From: JAWKOK01 sp963698255
Lineage (GTDB): Bacteria; Chloroflexota; Anaerolineae; Caldilineales; Caldilineaceae
Direction: 5' to 3'
Assembly: GCA_963698255.1 (NCBI GenBank)
Contig: CAVOQD010000024.1
Span: forward strand, 806,001 to 870,000
DNA: 64,000 nucleotides
Below the pieces are notes generated by a model that saw nothing but the letters and a program-made list of their open reading frames with translations, was not told the DNA's origin and did no database searches. Each line of letters opens with the position of its first letter. The first letter of the stretch is position 1. Both the position numbers and the translations under genes were made by a program. Positions 20,746-31,658 of the stretch are shown here, one piece after another.

Positions 20746-23680
20746 ATGCCCGCTCTACCGCCCACCGGCCCCGAGATCGACCGTCTCAAGCGCGCCTTGC
20801 TCGACGCCTTCAGCCTGGACGGGCTGCGCCGTCTGCTGCGAATCCAACTTGACGTCGACCTGGAACACCTTGTGCCGACCCTGGGTCAGAACGGCGACCA
20901 GATCGCCTACAACCTGGTGCGCGCCTACGCTGCCAAGCCGGGCGGGCTGGCGCTGCTCTTGCGGGCCGCGCTGGCGGAAAATCCGGACAATCCGGCGTTG
21001 CAAGGGGTCGCAGCGGACTTCGCCGGCAGAGCGTTCGACGTCCTGCCCTTGCCCAAGGAACTGACTGCCCACGGCGACACCATTTCCGCAACCATCGGCG
21101 AGAATGTGCGCAACGTACTCGTCGGCAAGAACGCCAACCAGGTGATCATTGAGGGTGATGTCACCATCACCAACGGCGATTTCATCGGACGCGACAAGAT
21201 CACCAACGATTTCGATCAGCGGCAAACCGCTGCCGCTCTACGTCAACGTGCCCGCGCTGCCGCCAAACTTTCTGGGTCGTGATGCTCTGCTCGCCGAGCT
21301 GGCAGAGCGCCTCTGCGCGGGACAAACGACCGCGCTCTCGGCCGACGGCCTGCCCGGCGTGGGCAAGACGACGCTGGCCGTGGCCCTGGCCCGCCACCCG
21401 GACGTGCTCGCCCACTTCGCCGACGGCGTGCTCTGGGCCGGGCTGGGGCGTTCGCCCGACGTGGCCAGCATCCAGGCGACCTGGGCCGAGCATCTGGGCG
21501 CGCAGATCACCGACATCGCCGACCCGGCGACGCGTATGGAGCGCATCAACGCCGCCATCGGCCAGCGCCGGCTGCTGATCGTGCTCGACGACGCCTGGCA
21601 GGCCGAGCCGCTGGATTTTCTGCGCACCACCGGCCCCAACGTGGTGCAGATATTGACGACGCGTGACCGGGCCATCGCCCGCAAGTTCGCCGGCGCCAAC
21701 CAGGAGGTGAACGTGCCCGTGCTGGCGGAAGCGCCCAGCCATGCCCTGCTGCGCACGCTTGCGCCCGAGGCCTGGGCCGCGGACCCGGCGGCCGCGGCGA
21801 GCGTTGGCCGACCAGGTGGGCGGCCTGCCCCTGGCGCTGGAACTGTTGGGCGGCTATCTGGCCGAGCCGGAGCGTAGCCTCTTCCCCGAGTTGAGCGAGG
21901 CCGCCTTTGCCGAACTGGCCGATCCGGCCACGCGCCTGGCGTTGGCCCAGGTGCGCCTGGGCTCGGTGAGCGGCGAGCGCCAGACGTTGGCCGAGACCAT
22001 CGCCCTCAGTTTGGATGAGTTGGCCGACATCCGGCCCGAGGCGGTGGCCGCCTTCTATGCGCTGGGGGCCTTTGCGCCCAAGCCGGCCCGCTTTGACCTG
22101 GAAGCGGCCAAGGCGGTGACGGAGGCCGATGCGGCCACGCTGGCGCTGCTGATTGCGCGCAGTTTGCTGGAGCAGGAGGATGGCGGCGCTGGCGCTGCAC
22201 CAGACATTGAGCGATCGTGGCGCGTTACGCAAGACGTCACGCCGGAAGCGTGGCTCGCCACCGAACTCACTATCTGGCGCTGGTCGATGCCGAACCGAGG
22301 AGACTGGCAGACCATTGACTCGAAGCTATGAACAGATCAGCGCATCATGGGATTAGCACATTGCATGGCGTCAGATCAGACGATAGACTGGAGCCATTCG
22401 TTTCAGCTCGTCGGTTCGGCAACTACCAGAGTCGTCGCGGGCCTCTGGTCGGAGCGAAATCGTCTGGTATGAACTATGCGCTATGTACAAGCACGATTCT
22501 CAATTGACATCGCACAATAGAGCTGCGGCGCTTTATCAACATCGACAGGAGTGCTACTCCGCCCTGGGCGACAAGCAGCAGGCCCTCGACTTCTACAACC
22601 AGGCTCTGCCCCTGAGACGTCAGGTCGGCGACCTCTCCGGTCAGGCCACCACCCTCAACAACATCGGCTTCGTCTACTCCGCCCTGGGCGACAAGCAGCA
22701 GGCCCTCGACTTCTTCAACCAGGCTCTGCCCCTGAGACGTCAGGTCGGCGACCTCTCCGGTCAGGCCACCACGCTCAACAACATCGGCGGCGTCTACTCC
22801 GCCCTGGGCGACAAGCAGCAGGCCCTCGACTTCTACAACCAGGCTCTGCCCCTGAAACGTCAGGTCGGCGACCTCTCCGGTCAGGCCACCACGCTCAACA
22901 ACATCGGCAGCGTCTACGCCGACCTGGGCGACAAGCAGCAGGCCCTCGACTTCTTCAACCAGGCTCTGCCCCTTCTACGTCAGGTCGGCGACCTCTCCGG
23001 TCAGGCCACCACCCTCAACAACATCGGCTTCGTCTACTCCGCCCTGGGCGACAAGCAGCAGGCCCTCGAACTTCTACAACCAGGCTCTGCCCCTTCAACG
23101 TCAGGTCGGCGACCTCTCCGGTCAGGCCACCACGCTCAACAACATCGGCGTCGTCTACTCCGCCCTGGGCGACAAGCAGCAGGCCCTCGACTTCTTCAAC
23201 CAGGCTCTGCCCCTGAGACGTCAGGTCGGCGATCGCTTTGGCGAGGTCATCACACGTTGGTGGCTGGGGTTACTCTATGCCGGGGAGGGTGATCTTGGGC
23301 AGGCCGAAGAACATTTGCGCATTGCCTTGGAGATTGCAAAGGCGGTACAGAGCCCGCATGCCCAGGCCGTCGAACAGGCACTGATGCAATTGCAGGCCCA
23401 GCAACAAGGTGTTCCCTCACATGAAGATTCCAGCGACGAAGGGCTCACCCGCGACCAACTCCTCGACTTGGTCGTTCAAGCCCGGCAAGGCGACCGGCAA
23501 CTTGGTGCGCAACTCTACAAGGACATGCAAGCCATCGCCGCCGACGCGAGTCAGCCGGCCGAGCTGCGTGCCCTGGCCGGTGCGCTCGTGCGCATCCTGG
23601 TCGGCGACAACCATCCGGATCTGACCGGGTTGTCGTCGGAAGACCGGGCCGCAGTGTTGGCGCTGCTGGCGCGGCTTTGA
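20746..23680 (+). CDS. STAND NTPase: effector-associated domain, NB-ARC and TPR array; multiply broken
   Basis: Four parts of one architecture lie in order. First is an N-terminal helical domain of about 85 residues resembling effector-associated domains (EIDRLKRALLDAF, LVRAYAAKPGGLALLLRAA, NPDNPALQG), followed by IEGDVTITNGDFIGRDKI, typical of these proteins. Second is an NB-ARC ATPase: Walker A GLPGVGKTTLA, Walker B LLIVLDDAW, ILTTRD and GLPLALELLGGYL. Third, a degraded link between about 22190 and 22555. Fourth, a TPR array and a helical C-terminus ending at 23680. Frames break near 21213, 21803, several times between 22185 and 22550, and at 23069. An AAGGTG site precedes the ATG at 20746. 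Such proteins sense a ligand through repeats and recruit an effector. No effector is visible nearby. Whether the gene works is unclear. Confidence 0.75.
22555..23236 (+). repeat. tandem 120-bp TPR-coding repeat, about 5.7 near-identical copies
   Basis: Units of 40 codons start at about 22555, 22675, 22795, 22915, 23035 and 23156; the fifth has one extra A near 23069 and the last is partial. Each reads YxxLGDKQQALDFxNQALPL, then xRQVGDLSGQATTLNNIGxV. DNA is almost identical between units. Differences fall on a few codons: Tyr/Phe at 14, Arg/Lys/Leu/Gln at 21, Phe/Gly/Ser/Val at 39, plus Ser-Ala to Ala-Asp in unit 4. Confidence 0.95.
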
Positions 23681-23783
23681 GGGCGGAGCCAGTAGAAGAT
23701 CGGCGGCACGGGCCAATGCAGATCTGGGGCCATTTCTGACGATCAGATCCGTTGAAGGTTGAGAATTTAACCGGGCAATTGAT

Positions 23784-23862
23784 TGTAGGTGCGGTTTGCA
23801 ACCGCACGAACTGCGAAACCTCCAGGATATTCGGAAATCATGCGGTTGCAAACCGCACCTGC
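23784..23862. repeat. palindrome, GTAGGTGCGGTTTGCAACCGCAC family (copy 1)
   Basis: GTAGGTGCGGTTTGCAACCG opposes TGCGGTTGCAAACCGCACCT. A relative lies at 29368-29457. Confidence 0.85.
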
Positions 23863-24310
23863 TTTTTTGCCGGAATATTTTTGAATCTTCAACTGAAATC
23901 CCGATTTGGGTATTGACAACCGGCTAGCCGCGTGATACCCTCGTCTGTACGCTTTCGACCGTCTTCCGCCCGCCACCGCCAGACGCCGGCGGCTGCACCA
24001 GGAGAAAACACTCATGACAGCCAACAAACAGATGTTTGCGCCGCATTCGGCAGCCGTGAGCAATCTCCGTGTCAGTCTGAACGTCAGTCACCCTGTCAAG
24101 CACTTCATCGGACGTTGTGACAGACTCAGTGGTCGGTAGCGCCTAGGCACTATCCACGCCGGCAGGCCACGGGCATCGAACACCGTGGCCATTTTTGATC
24201 TCCTCAGCCGGCATCCACATTTTTGCCCACCAAGACTTCGTGCTGAATCGAGACCCTCTGGCCGCACGCCCTACGCCGCTGCCTAAAGTCTTCCCATTCT
24301 GCCGCGCCGT

Positions 24311-24345
24311 CACCCTGTCACCCTGTCACCCTGTCACCTTGTCAC
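24311..24345. repeat. 8-base tandem repeat (CACCCTGT)
   Basis: Three perfect CACCCTGT units are followed by CACCTTGT and CAC, about 40 bases upstream of the ABC exporter start. Such short tandem tracts can vary in number by slippage. Confidence 0.8.
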
Positions 24346-24386
24346 GTTTTTCACCCTGCCCGCTCTTCAAGCCCGGAGGACCGCCC

Positions 24387-26135
24387 GTGAATCTCCCTGT
24401 TCGCCAGTACTACCAACTGCTCTCAGACTATCTGCGACCGCAGTGGATACGCGTCACGATGTTGGCCATCCTGCTCTTCGGCACCATCGGCCTTCAACTG
24501 CTCTCCCCGCAGATCGTGCGCCAGTTCATCGACGCGGCCTCAGCCGGCGTCGCCAACCAGACCCTGGTGCGCATGGGTCTGCTCTATCTGCTGGTCACGC
24601 TGGTCAACCAGGTGGTGCGCACCGGCGCGGCCTACCTGACCGAAGACGTCAAATGGCGCGCCACCAACTGGCTGCGCAACGATCTGGCGCGTCACTGTCT
24701 GGCCCTGGACATGGCCTTCCACAACGAACACACGCCCGGCGCCATGATCGAGCGCATCGACGGCGATGTCAACGAGCTGTCCAACTTCTTCTCCCAGTTC
24801 GTGATCCGCATTCTGGGCAACGGCCTGCTGATGATCGGCATCCTGGTCCTGCTCACCCGCGAGGACTGGCGCATCGGCGCGGCCTACACGCTCTACGCCA
24901 TCATCATGGTCCTCACGCTGTTGGGCACCGTCAGCATCGGCGTGCCCTTCTGGAAAGACCGTCGCCAGGCCTCCTCCGAGATGTACGGCCTGACCGAAGA
25001 GTGGCTGGGCGGCACCGAGGATATCAACGCCAGCGGCGGCGCGCCCTACGTCATGGTCCAGTTGAACCAGGTGTTCTACAAGCTGTTTATGGCTACACGA
25101 AAGGCATTCGTCTACGGCAGCCTGACCTGGGGCATGAACAGCGTCTTCTTCGGCATCAGCACCGCGCTGGCACTGGGCATGGGCGGCTACCTCTGGTCGA
25201 TCGGCGAGATCACCCTCGGCACGGTCTACCTGGTGCTGGCCTATGCCTACGCGCTGCAGCGGCCGCTGGAAGAACTGGCGCGTGAACTCAAGGATCTGCA
25301 GGCGGCCACGGCCAGCATCGACCGCATCAATGAGCTGATGGCCATCGAGCCGACCATCTATGCGGTCGAGCCGGCGCAATCGTTGCCGGAGCACGCGCTG
25401 ACGGTCGTCTTCGACGAAGTGGCCTTCAGCTATGAGGACGACGAGCCGATCCTGCATGACGTCTCGTTCGAGCTGAAGCCGGGCCAGGTCCTCGGCCTGC
25501 TGGGCCGCACCGGCAGCGGCAAGACGACGATGACGCGTCTGCTCTTCCGCCTCTACGACCCGACCGCGGGCATCATCCGCCTGGGCGACAGCGACCTGCG
25601 CCACGTGGCCCCGGAAACATTGCGCAGCCGCGTCGGCATCGTGACGCAGAACGTTCAGCTCTTCCAGGCCAGTGTGCGCGACAACCTGACCTTCTTCAAC
25701 CCGGAGATCCCGGACAGTCAGGTGCTCGACACGCTGGAGGAACTGGGATTGGACGACTGGCTTCACAGTCTGCCCTACGGACTGGACACGCGATTGCTCT
25801 CGGGCGGACAGAGTCTCTCGGCAGGCGAGGCCCAGTTGCTGGCCTTCGCGCGCATCTTCCTGGAAGATCCGGGGCTGGTCATTCTCGACGAAGCGTCGTC
25901 ACGGCTGGATCCGGTGACCGAACAACTGATCGAGCGGGCCATCAGTCGCCTGCTCGAAGGACGAACCGCCATCATCGTGGCCCATCGACTGGCCACGGTG
26001 CAGCGGGCCGACCGCATCCTGATCCTCCAGGACGGTCGCATTGTTGAAGAAGGCAACCGCATTGCGCTGGTGGCCAATCCGGATTCCCGGTTCAGCCAAC
26101 TGTTGCGCACAGGCATGGAACAGGTGTTGGCATGA
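24387..26135 (+). CDS. ABC exporter half-transporter (permease fused to ATPase), subunit 1
   Basis: The 582-residue product has six membrane helices in the first 300 residues. The nucleotide-binding domain has Walker A GLLGRTGSGKTT, Q-loop VTQNVQLF, Walker B LVILDEAS and switch His in VAHRLATV. The signature is SLSAGEAQ rather than LSGGQ. The GTG at 24387 is chosen because GGAGG stands seven bases upstream; the longer upstream frame is repeat. The stop overlaps the ATG of the next half-transporter, so the two are translationally coupled and probably form a heterodimer. The substrate (lipid, drug or peptide) cannot be told. Confidence 0.88.
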   Translation: MNLPVRQYYQLLSDYLRPQWIRVTMLAILLFGTIGLQLLSPQIVRQFIDAASAGVANQTLVRMGLLYLLVTLVNQVVRTGAAYLTEDVKWRATNWLRNDLARHCLALDMAFHNEHTPGAMIERIDGDVNELSNFFSQFVIRILGNGLLMIGILVLLTREDWRIGAAYTLYAIIMVLTLLGTVSIGVPFWKDRRQASSEMYGLTEEWLGGTEDINASGGAPYVMVQLNQVFYKLFMATRKAFVYGSLTWGMNSVFFGISTALALGMGGYLWSIGEITLGTVYLVLAYAYALQRPLEELARELKDLQAATASIDRINELMAIEPTIYAVEPAQSLPEHALTVVFDEVAFSYEDDEPILHDVSFELKPGQVLGLLGRTGSGKTTMTRLLFRLYDPTAGIIRLGDSDLRHVAPETLRSRVGIVTQNVQLFQASVRDNLTFFNPEIPDSQVLDTLEELGLDDWLHSLPYGLDTRLLSGGQSLSAGEAQLLAFARIFLEDPGLVILDEASSRLDPVTEQLIERAISRLLEGRTAIIVAHRLATVQRADRILILQDGRIVEEGNRIALVANPDSRFSQLLRTGMEQVLA

Positions 26136-27914
26136 AGAAACTGGAACTGACTACCTGGCAAATGAGTTGGCGGCTGGTCTGGATGCATCCGCCCATGTAC
26201 TTGCTCAACGCGCTGCTCTGGGCCGGCGTGCATTCGCTGCCGCTGGTGCCGGGCCTGATCATCCGCCAACTGTTCAACCAACTGACCGACGGCGCCACAT
26301 TGGGCTGGAACTACTGGTCGCTGATCGCGCTGCTGGTCGGCGTGGGCGTGGGCAGGCTGGTCTGGCTGCTCATCTCCGTCACCGCCTATGTGCCGTTGCG
26401 CTTCAAGATCGACGGCACGTTGCGCAACAATATGATGACGGCCGTGCTCGAAAAGCCGGGCGCGGCTGCGCTGCCCAACTCGCCCGGCGAGGCCGTCAGC
26501 CGCTTCCGCGGCGACATCGACCAGATGGCCAACTTCGCCGGCGATCGATTGGTCGATCTGCCCGGCTTCGTGATCACGCCGCTGATCGGGCTGGCCGTGA
26601 TGTTCAGCATCAACCCGCGCATCACACTGACCGTGCTCGTACCGCTGCTGATCGTGATCGTGCTGGTCAACCTGGCGCGCCGACGGCTGGAACGCTATCG
26701 GGAAGCGCACCGCAGCGCGGCCGGCCGCGTCACCGGCTTCATCGGCGAGATGTTCGGCTCCGTGCAGGCGGTCAAGGTGGCCAACGCCAATGTCGGCGTC
26801 ACCGGCCAGCTCGAAATCCTCAACGAGACGCGCCGCAAGGCCGCGCTCAAGGATACGCTCTTCAGCGAACTGTTGCACACCGCCTTCCGCAGCACCATCG
26901 AGATCAGCATGGGCATCATCCTGATCATGGCCGGTCAGCTTGTGGGCGATGGCATCATTCACGCTGGGCGACTTCGCGCTCTTCACCGCCTATCTCTATC
27001 CGGTGACCGACGGCCTGACCTTCCTGGGCAACATGATCGCCGTGCAGAAGCAGACCAATGTCTCGCTGCAACGCATGAACACGTTGGTCGCCGACGATAG
27101 CGGCCAGACGCTGATCCGGCCGACCGATGTGCCGCTGGACGGGACTTTCCCGTCGATTCCGTACCATGCCAAGCAGGAGAGCGATCGGCTCTACCGGTTG
27201 GAGGCCCGCAATCTGGCCTATCGATTCCCCAGCAGCGGGCGCGGCATCGAGGCCATCGATCTGGACCTGATGCGCGGTTCGTTCACGGTGATCACCGGGC
27301 GCATCGGCTCGGGCAAGACGACGCTGCTGCGCTGCCTGCTCGGCCTGCTGCCGCTGGATTCGGGCGAGGTGCTGTGGAATGGACGACCTGTACGCGATCG
27401 CTCGCGTTTCTTCGTCGCGCCGCACAGCGCCTACACGTCGCAGGTGCCGCGTCTCTTCAGCAGCACGCTGCGCGACAATCTGCTGATGGGCACGCCCGAA
27501 GAGGCGGTCGACATCGAAGCGGCCATCTACACGGCCGTCATGGAGAAAGATCTGGCCGAGTTCGACCACGGGCTGGAGACCATGGTCGGCCCCAAGGGCG
27601 TCAAGCTGTCTGGCGGCCAGGTCCAGCGCGCCTCGGCCGCGCGCATGTTCGTGCGCGATCCGGAGCTGCTCGTCTTCGACGACCTGTCCAGCGCATTGGA
27701 CGTGAACACCGAGCGCACGCTCTGGGAGCGCATCTTCGAGGAGCGAGAAGGGGAAGATTCGCCCACCTGCCTGGTGGTCTCGCATCGTCGCCCGGCGCTA
27801 CGCCGAGCCGACAAGATCATCGTGCTCAAAGACGGTCGCATCGACGATCAGGGCACGCTGGACGTGTTGTTGGAGCGCAATGAGGAGATGTTGCGGTTGT
27901 GGGAAGGGGGGTAG
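26132..27914 (+). CDS. ABC exporter half-transporter, subunit 2, one frameshift
   Basis: It has an N-terminal six-helix membrane domain (LNALLWAGVHSLPLVPGL, PLIGLAVMFSINPRIT) and a nucleotide-binding domain with Walker A GRIGSGKTTLL, signature LSGGQVQR, Walker B LLVFDDLSSALD and His in VVSHRRPA. The Walker B ends in Asp-Asp instead of Asp-Glu, so this subunit may hold the degenerate catalytic site often found in heterodimeric exporters. The frame breaks near 26957 between IMAGQLVGDG and SFTLGDFALF. It starts inside the stop codon of subunit 1. Confidence 0.87.
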
Positions 27915-28030
27915 GGTGGGGCAGTAGGGTAGTGGGGTTGTGGGGCGACTTGAGGCGGATCGCGGCTTCAATGTGGAGCCGCATCTCTACACCCCCACTT
28001 ACCCCGTCATCCCCGTACCGCCCTCACCTG
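27906..28030. repeat. imperfect G-rich/C-rich palindrome between convergent genes
   Basis: GGGGTAGGGTGGGGCAGTAG and a CACCCCCACTTACCCCGTCA-type arm face each other around a 60-base centre. It resembles the element at 40788-40900. Confidence 0.55.
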
Positions 28031-28041
28031 CTCATTCGCCC

Positions 28042-28954
28042 CTACCAATTCTCCAGCGCCTCCACCGCGCCGCCGTTCTCGGCCACGAAGGCGTCGATGA
28101 GGCGGCGGGCGATGCTGACTTTGGGCGGGACTTGGGGAAGATGCGTCGGGTGCGAACCAGCGGGCGTCGGCGATCTCGCCTTCTTCGGGCACGATGTCGC
28201 CGCCGGCGTACTCGGCGGTGAAGCCGATCATGAGCGAGTTGGGGAAGGGCCAGGGTTGGCTGCCGAAGTAGCGGAGGTTGTCGAATGCGCAGGCCGACTT
28301 CCTCGTAGACTTCACGATGGGCGCACTCCTCCAGCGATTCGCCCGGCTCGACAAAGCCGGCGATCACGCTGTAGCGCCCATTGGGAAAACGATGGTTTCG
28401 GGCCAACAGGATGCGCGGGCCGTCCGTCGGTCTGCCGGGTGATGGCGATGATGATGGCCGGGGAAAGTCGCGGGTAGTTGCTGAGTCCGCAGTTGGGACA
28501 AAGCTTGGCTCGCTCGTTCTCAACCGCTTCAGTCGGCGAACCGCAGCGCCCGCAGAAACGGTGGGTGCGTTCCCAGTTGACGATCTGCACGGCACGGCCG
28601 GCCAAGGCCAGTTCGATGTCATCGAGTTGGCCAAAGAGCGAACGTAGCCCCTTGGCAGCAAACCCATCAGGCAATTGTGTCGCTTCATCCAGGTCACCCG
28701 AAAAGCAGTGGGTGCGGTTGCCGTCATCGCTTGGTCACGTAGCCGAGATAGTGGACACCGACAGGCGCCAGTCCCAGCGATCCAGGGTCGACAACCTGAG
28801 GCAAGCAAGTCCGTTCACTCTTGGTCTGCACGACCAGATCGTCGCGCTGAAAGAGCAGCCAGATGGCCGGCTCATCGGATCCGGCGGGCGGCGTGATTGC
28901 CGGCGTGAAGTTCAGGCTGGAAAAGGGCGCAATGCCCGATTGCGAGGGGATCAC
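28042..28954 (-). CDS. nudC: NAD(+)/NADH pyrophosphatase (Nudix), frameshifted several times
   Basis: The parts follow the NudC layout. The N-terminal domain starts at a GTG (28954). A four-cysteine zinc ribbon comes next (RFCGRCG and KLCPNCGLSNYPR), then a Nudix box with GFVEPGESLEE followed by AHREVYEEVGL. The NudC-type SQPWPFPNSLMIGF and a C-terminal AVEALENW follow. NudC hydrolyses NAD(H) and also removes NAD caps from RNA. The frame breaks near 28735, 28430, 28285 and 28135, each within conserved sequence. The GTG overlaps the stop codon of hisE (GTGA), so it is translationally coupled to the histidine cluster. Confidence 0.85.
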
Positions 28955-29232
28955 TGGAAGCGTTTCTCGAGTTCGCTCTCCAGATCTTGCCAGGAGAGAC
29001 CGCGTGCCGACAGCAGCACCAGGCTGTGGTAGAGCATGTCGGCCATCTCGTAGAGGATGCGATCATCGCCCTCGGCCTTGGCCGCGATGATCACCTCGAT
29101 GGCCTCTTCGCCGATCTTCTTCAGGATCTCGTTCTCGCCGGCCTCAAATAGCTCGACGGTATAGGATCCCTGGGGCATGGAGGCTTTGCGGTCTTCGATT
29201 GTGGCGAATAATTGCTCAACAGTCTCACTCAT
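28951..29232 (-). CDS. hisE: phosphoribosyl-ATP pyrophosphatase
   Basis: The 93-residue protein catalyses the second step of histidine synthesis, splitting pyrophosphate from phosphoribosyl-ATP. It shows the MazG-like fold motifs ILKKIGEEAIEVIIAAK and EMADMLYHSLVLL and the usual ending LESELEKR. The length is normal for a stand-alone HisE. It is intact. The start at 29232 is chosen from family length. It is separated from hisF by 262 bases holding a palindrome, and its stop overlaps nudC. Confidence 0.93.
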   Translation of the reverse strand: MSETVEQLFATIEDRKASMPQGSYTVELFEAGENEILKKIGEEAIEVIIAAKAEGDDRILYEMADMLYHSLVLLSARGLSWQDLESELEKRFQ

Positions 29233-29367
29233 TGGGATTCTTCTTTCGTTGTGGTTCAATTGGCAGTTCTCGATGTAACGCAGGGTCACACTATACGAAG
29301 AAGTGCCGACTTGTTCTGCAACAAAGTCGGACTTCCGTATCTGAGATGAATTGTGAACCGGCAATCG

Positions 29368-29457
29368 ATCGTAGGTGCGGCTCTGCACTCACATTCGAGT
29401 TGCCGATTCACCGCTCGAGCTATCCTGGAATCGTGTGGTTGCAAACCGCACCTACAC
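29368..29457. repeat. palindrome, GTAGGTGCGG...CCGCACCTAC family (copy 2)
   Basis: CGTAGGTGCGGCTCTGCAC opposes GTGGTTGCAAACCGCACCTAC. It lies in the gap between hisF and hisE and is a relative of 23784-23862. Confidence 0.8.
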
Positions 29458-29494
29458 AGGTGTAAACAGATAGTGAATTAGGCCCAGTTCACGT

Positions 29495-30296
<802 letters not shown>

Positions 30297-30317
30297 AGAG
30301 TCCGTTGCTCCGCTTAG

Positions 30318-31586
30318 TCAGTCGTTGTGATTGTTTAGACATGAGGCCGCTCGATCCAGGGCCGGCAGCAACATGGGCGCGGTTTCGGTCAGCAGTTCCC
30401 ACGTACGTTGGTAATCGCCCCACTGCGCTTCGCAGTGATTCTCATCGCCCAGCGCAACCTCCGCGGCCGCATCGACCTCTGCCAAATAGTAGACGACAGT
30501 GTGCTGAATCTCATAGTCGCGCACGCTGAGCAACGTATTCCAGCGTGGACCGACAGTCCTCGTGGAATGCCAGAACCTTTTGCCCGGCAACCTCCAAGGC
30601 GCTGCGGGTCGCGGCCTCGATAAGGCCTTCTCGGGCAACAACGCGGCGTCCGGGGGAATTCCCACAGCTCGTAGTACCAGTTGTAGAGAATCAGAAATTC
30701 AGGCCCGCTCTCGCCTGCACGAAAGGGGATGATGCCGGCGCTGCGCGGCTCCAGCGGACGATGGCCCAGCTCGATGGCTTCGGCCAGGTCGAGGGCCCCG
30801 GTATAGATGGCCTGGCCGGTGATCACGCCTTCGATGTTGAAATGTTCGACATCCTTGAGCAGTTCGATATCTTCGATGCCGGCGACGCCGCCGCTGGCGA
30901 TCACGTGCAAGCCCGGTCACATCGCCGAGGCGTGCCGTGGCTTCCACGTTGACGCCGCTCAACATGCCGTCGCGGCCGATGTCCGTGTAGACGACCCGCT
31001 TGACGCCCAATGGCCTGCATCTGATGGCCAAGATCGACGACATCGATATCGCTGATCTGCTGCCAGCCGTGGGTGGCCACATGCCGTCCCGGGCGTCGAT
31101 GCCCACGACAATCCGTTCGCCGCCCCACGTCAGAATGGCCTCGCTGACCAGGCCGGGATTTTCAACGGCCACCGTGCCGAGCACGACCCGATCAGCGCCC
31201 AGTTCGAGCGCCAGCCGAATATCGTCCAGCGTGCGCAGACCGCCGCCAAACTGAATCGGGATATCGACAGCCTCGCGGATTTCGACCAGTCGGTGCAGGT
31301 TGATGGGCAGCGTGCGCATCAACTCCTCGCGTGGGCCCTCAGGCCTGTCGCTGCCGGGATGCTGGATCTTGATGGTCGCCGGTCGATCCAGGGCATTCAG
31401 CTGATCGGATGTGGCGTCGAGTGCGCCGTCGAGGTTGACGACGTGTAGCCATTCTGCGCCTTGGCCGGCCCAGTGGCGCGCCATGGCGGCCGGATCTTCG
31501 CCAAAGACCGTCTCTGCATCAGGGTCACCCTGGCGCAGACGCACACAGCGGCCTTGTCGCAGATCAATTGCAGGAAAAATAATCAT
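30318..31586 (-). CDS. hisA: HisA isomerase fused to a C-terminal Nudix-like domain, frameshifted
   Basis: The N-terminal 245 or so residues are HisA (ProFAR isomerase): MIIFPAIDLRQGRCVRL, IQFGGGLRTLDDIRLALELG, DRVVLGTVAVENP, VYTDIGRDGMLSG, HVIASGGVAGIEDI and EGVITGQAIYTGALDLAEA. The reading frame then runs without a stop through GHRPLEPR into SAGIIPFRAGES and ILYNWYYELWEFP, the start of an Ap4A-hydrolase-type Nudix domain, and ends LLPALDRAASC near 30318. The Nudix box looks degenerate: R-S and E-V replace R-E and E-E. Frames break near 31085, 31010, 30905, 30658 and 30530, but the join itself (about 30742) lies in one open frame. hisF follows 21 bases on. Confidence 0.85.
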
Positions 31587-31658
31587 AGATCGGTACATAT
31601 TCCTTGGCATTCCGCATTGAGTTGAATCTCAAGCGTGGGAATATACTCAAGTGTTGGG

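Larger units (their letters stand above)
23681..24386. other. intergenic region with two repeats, no gene seen
   Basis: About 700 bases without a credible gene. It contains the palindrome at 23784-23862 and the 8-base tandem repeat at 24311-24345. The open frame that runs into the ABC exporter gene from 24195 has no start signal and reads through the tandem repeat, so it is not taken as coding. Confidence 0.55.

Noticed and set aside
22555..23236. CRISPR-like appearance of a regular repeat
   Set aside because: Units are directly adjacent 40-codon TPR-coding repeats with no spacers.
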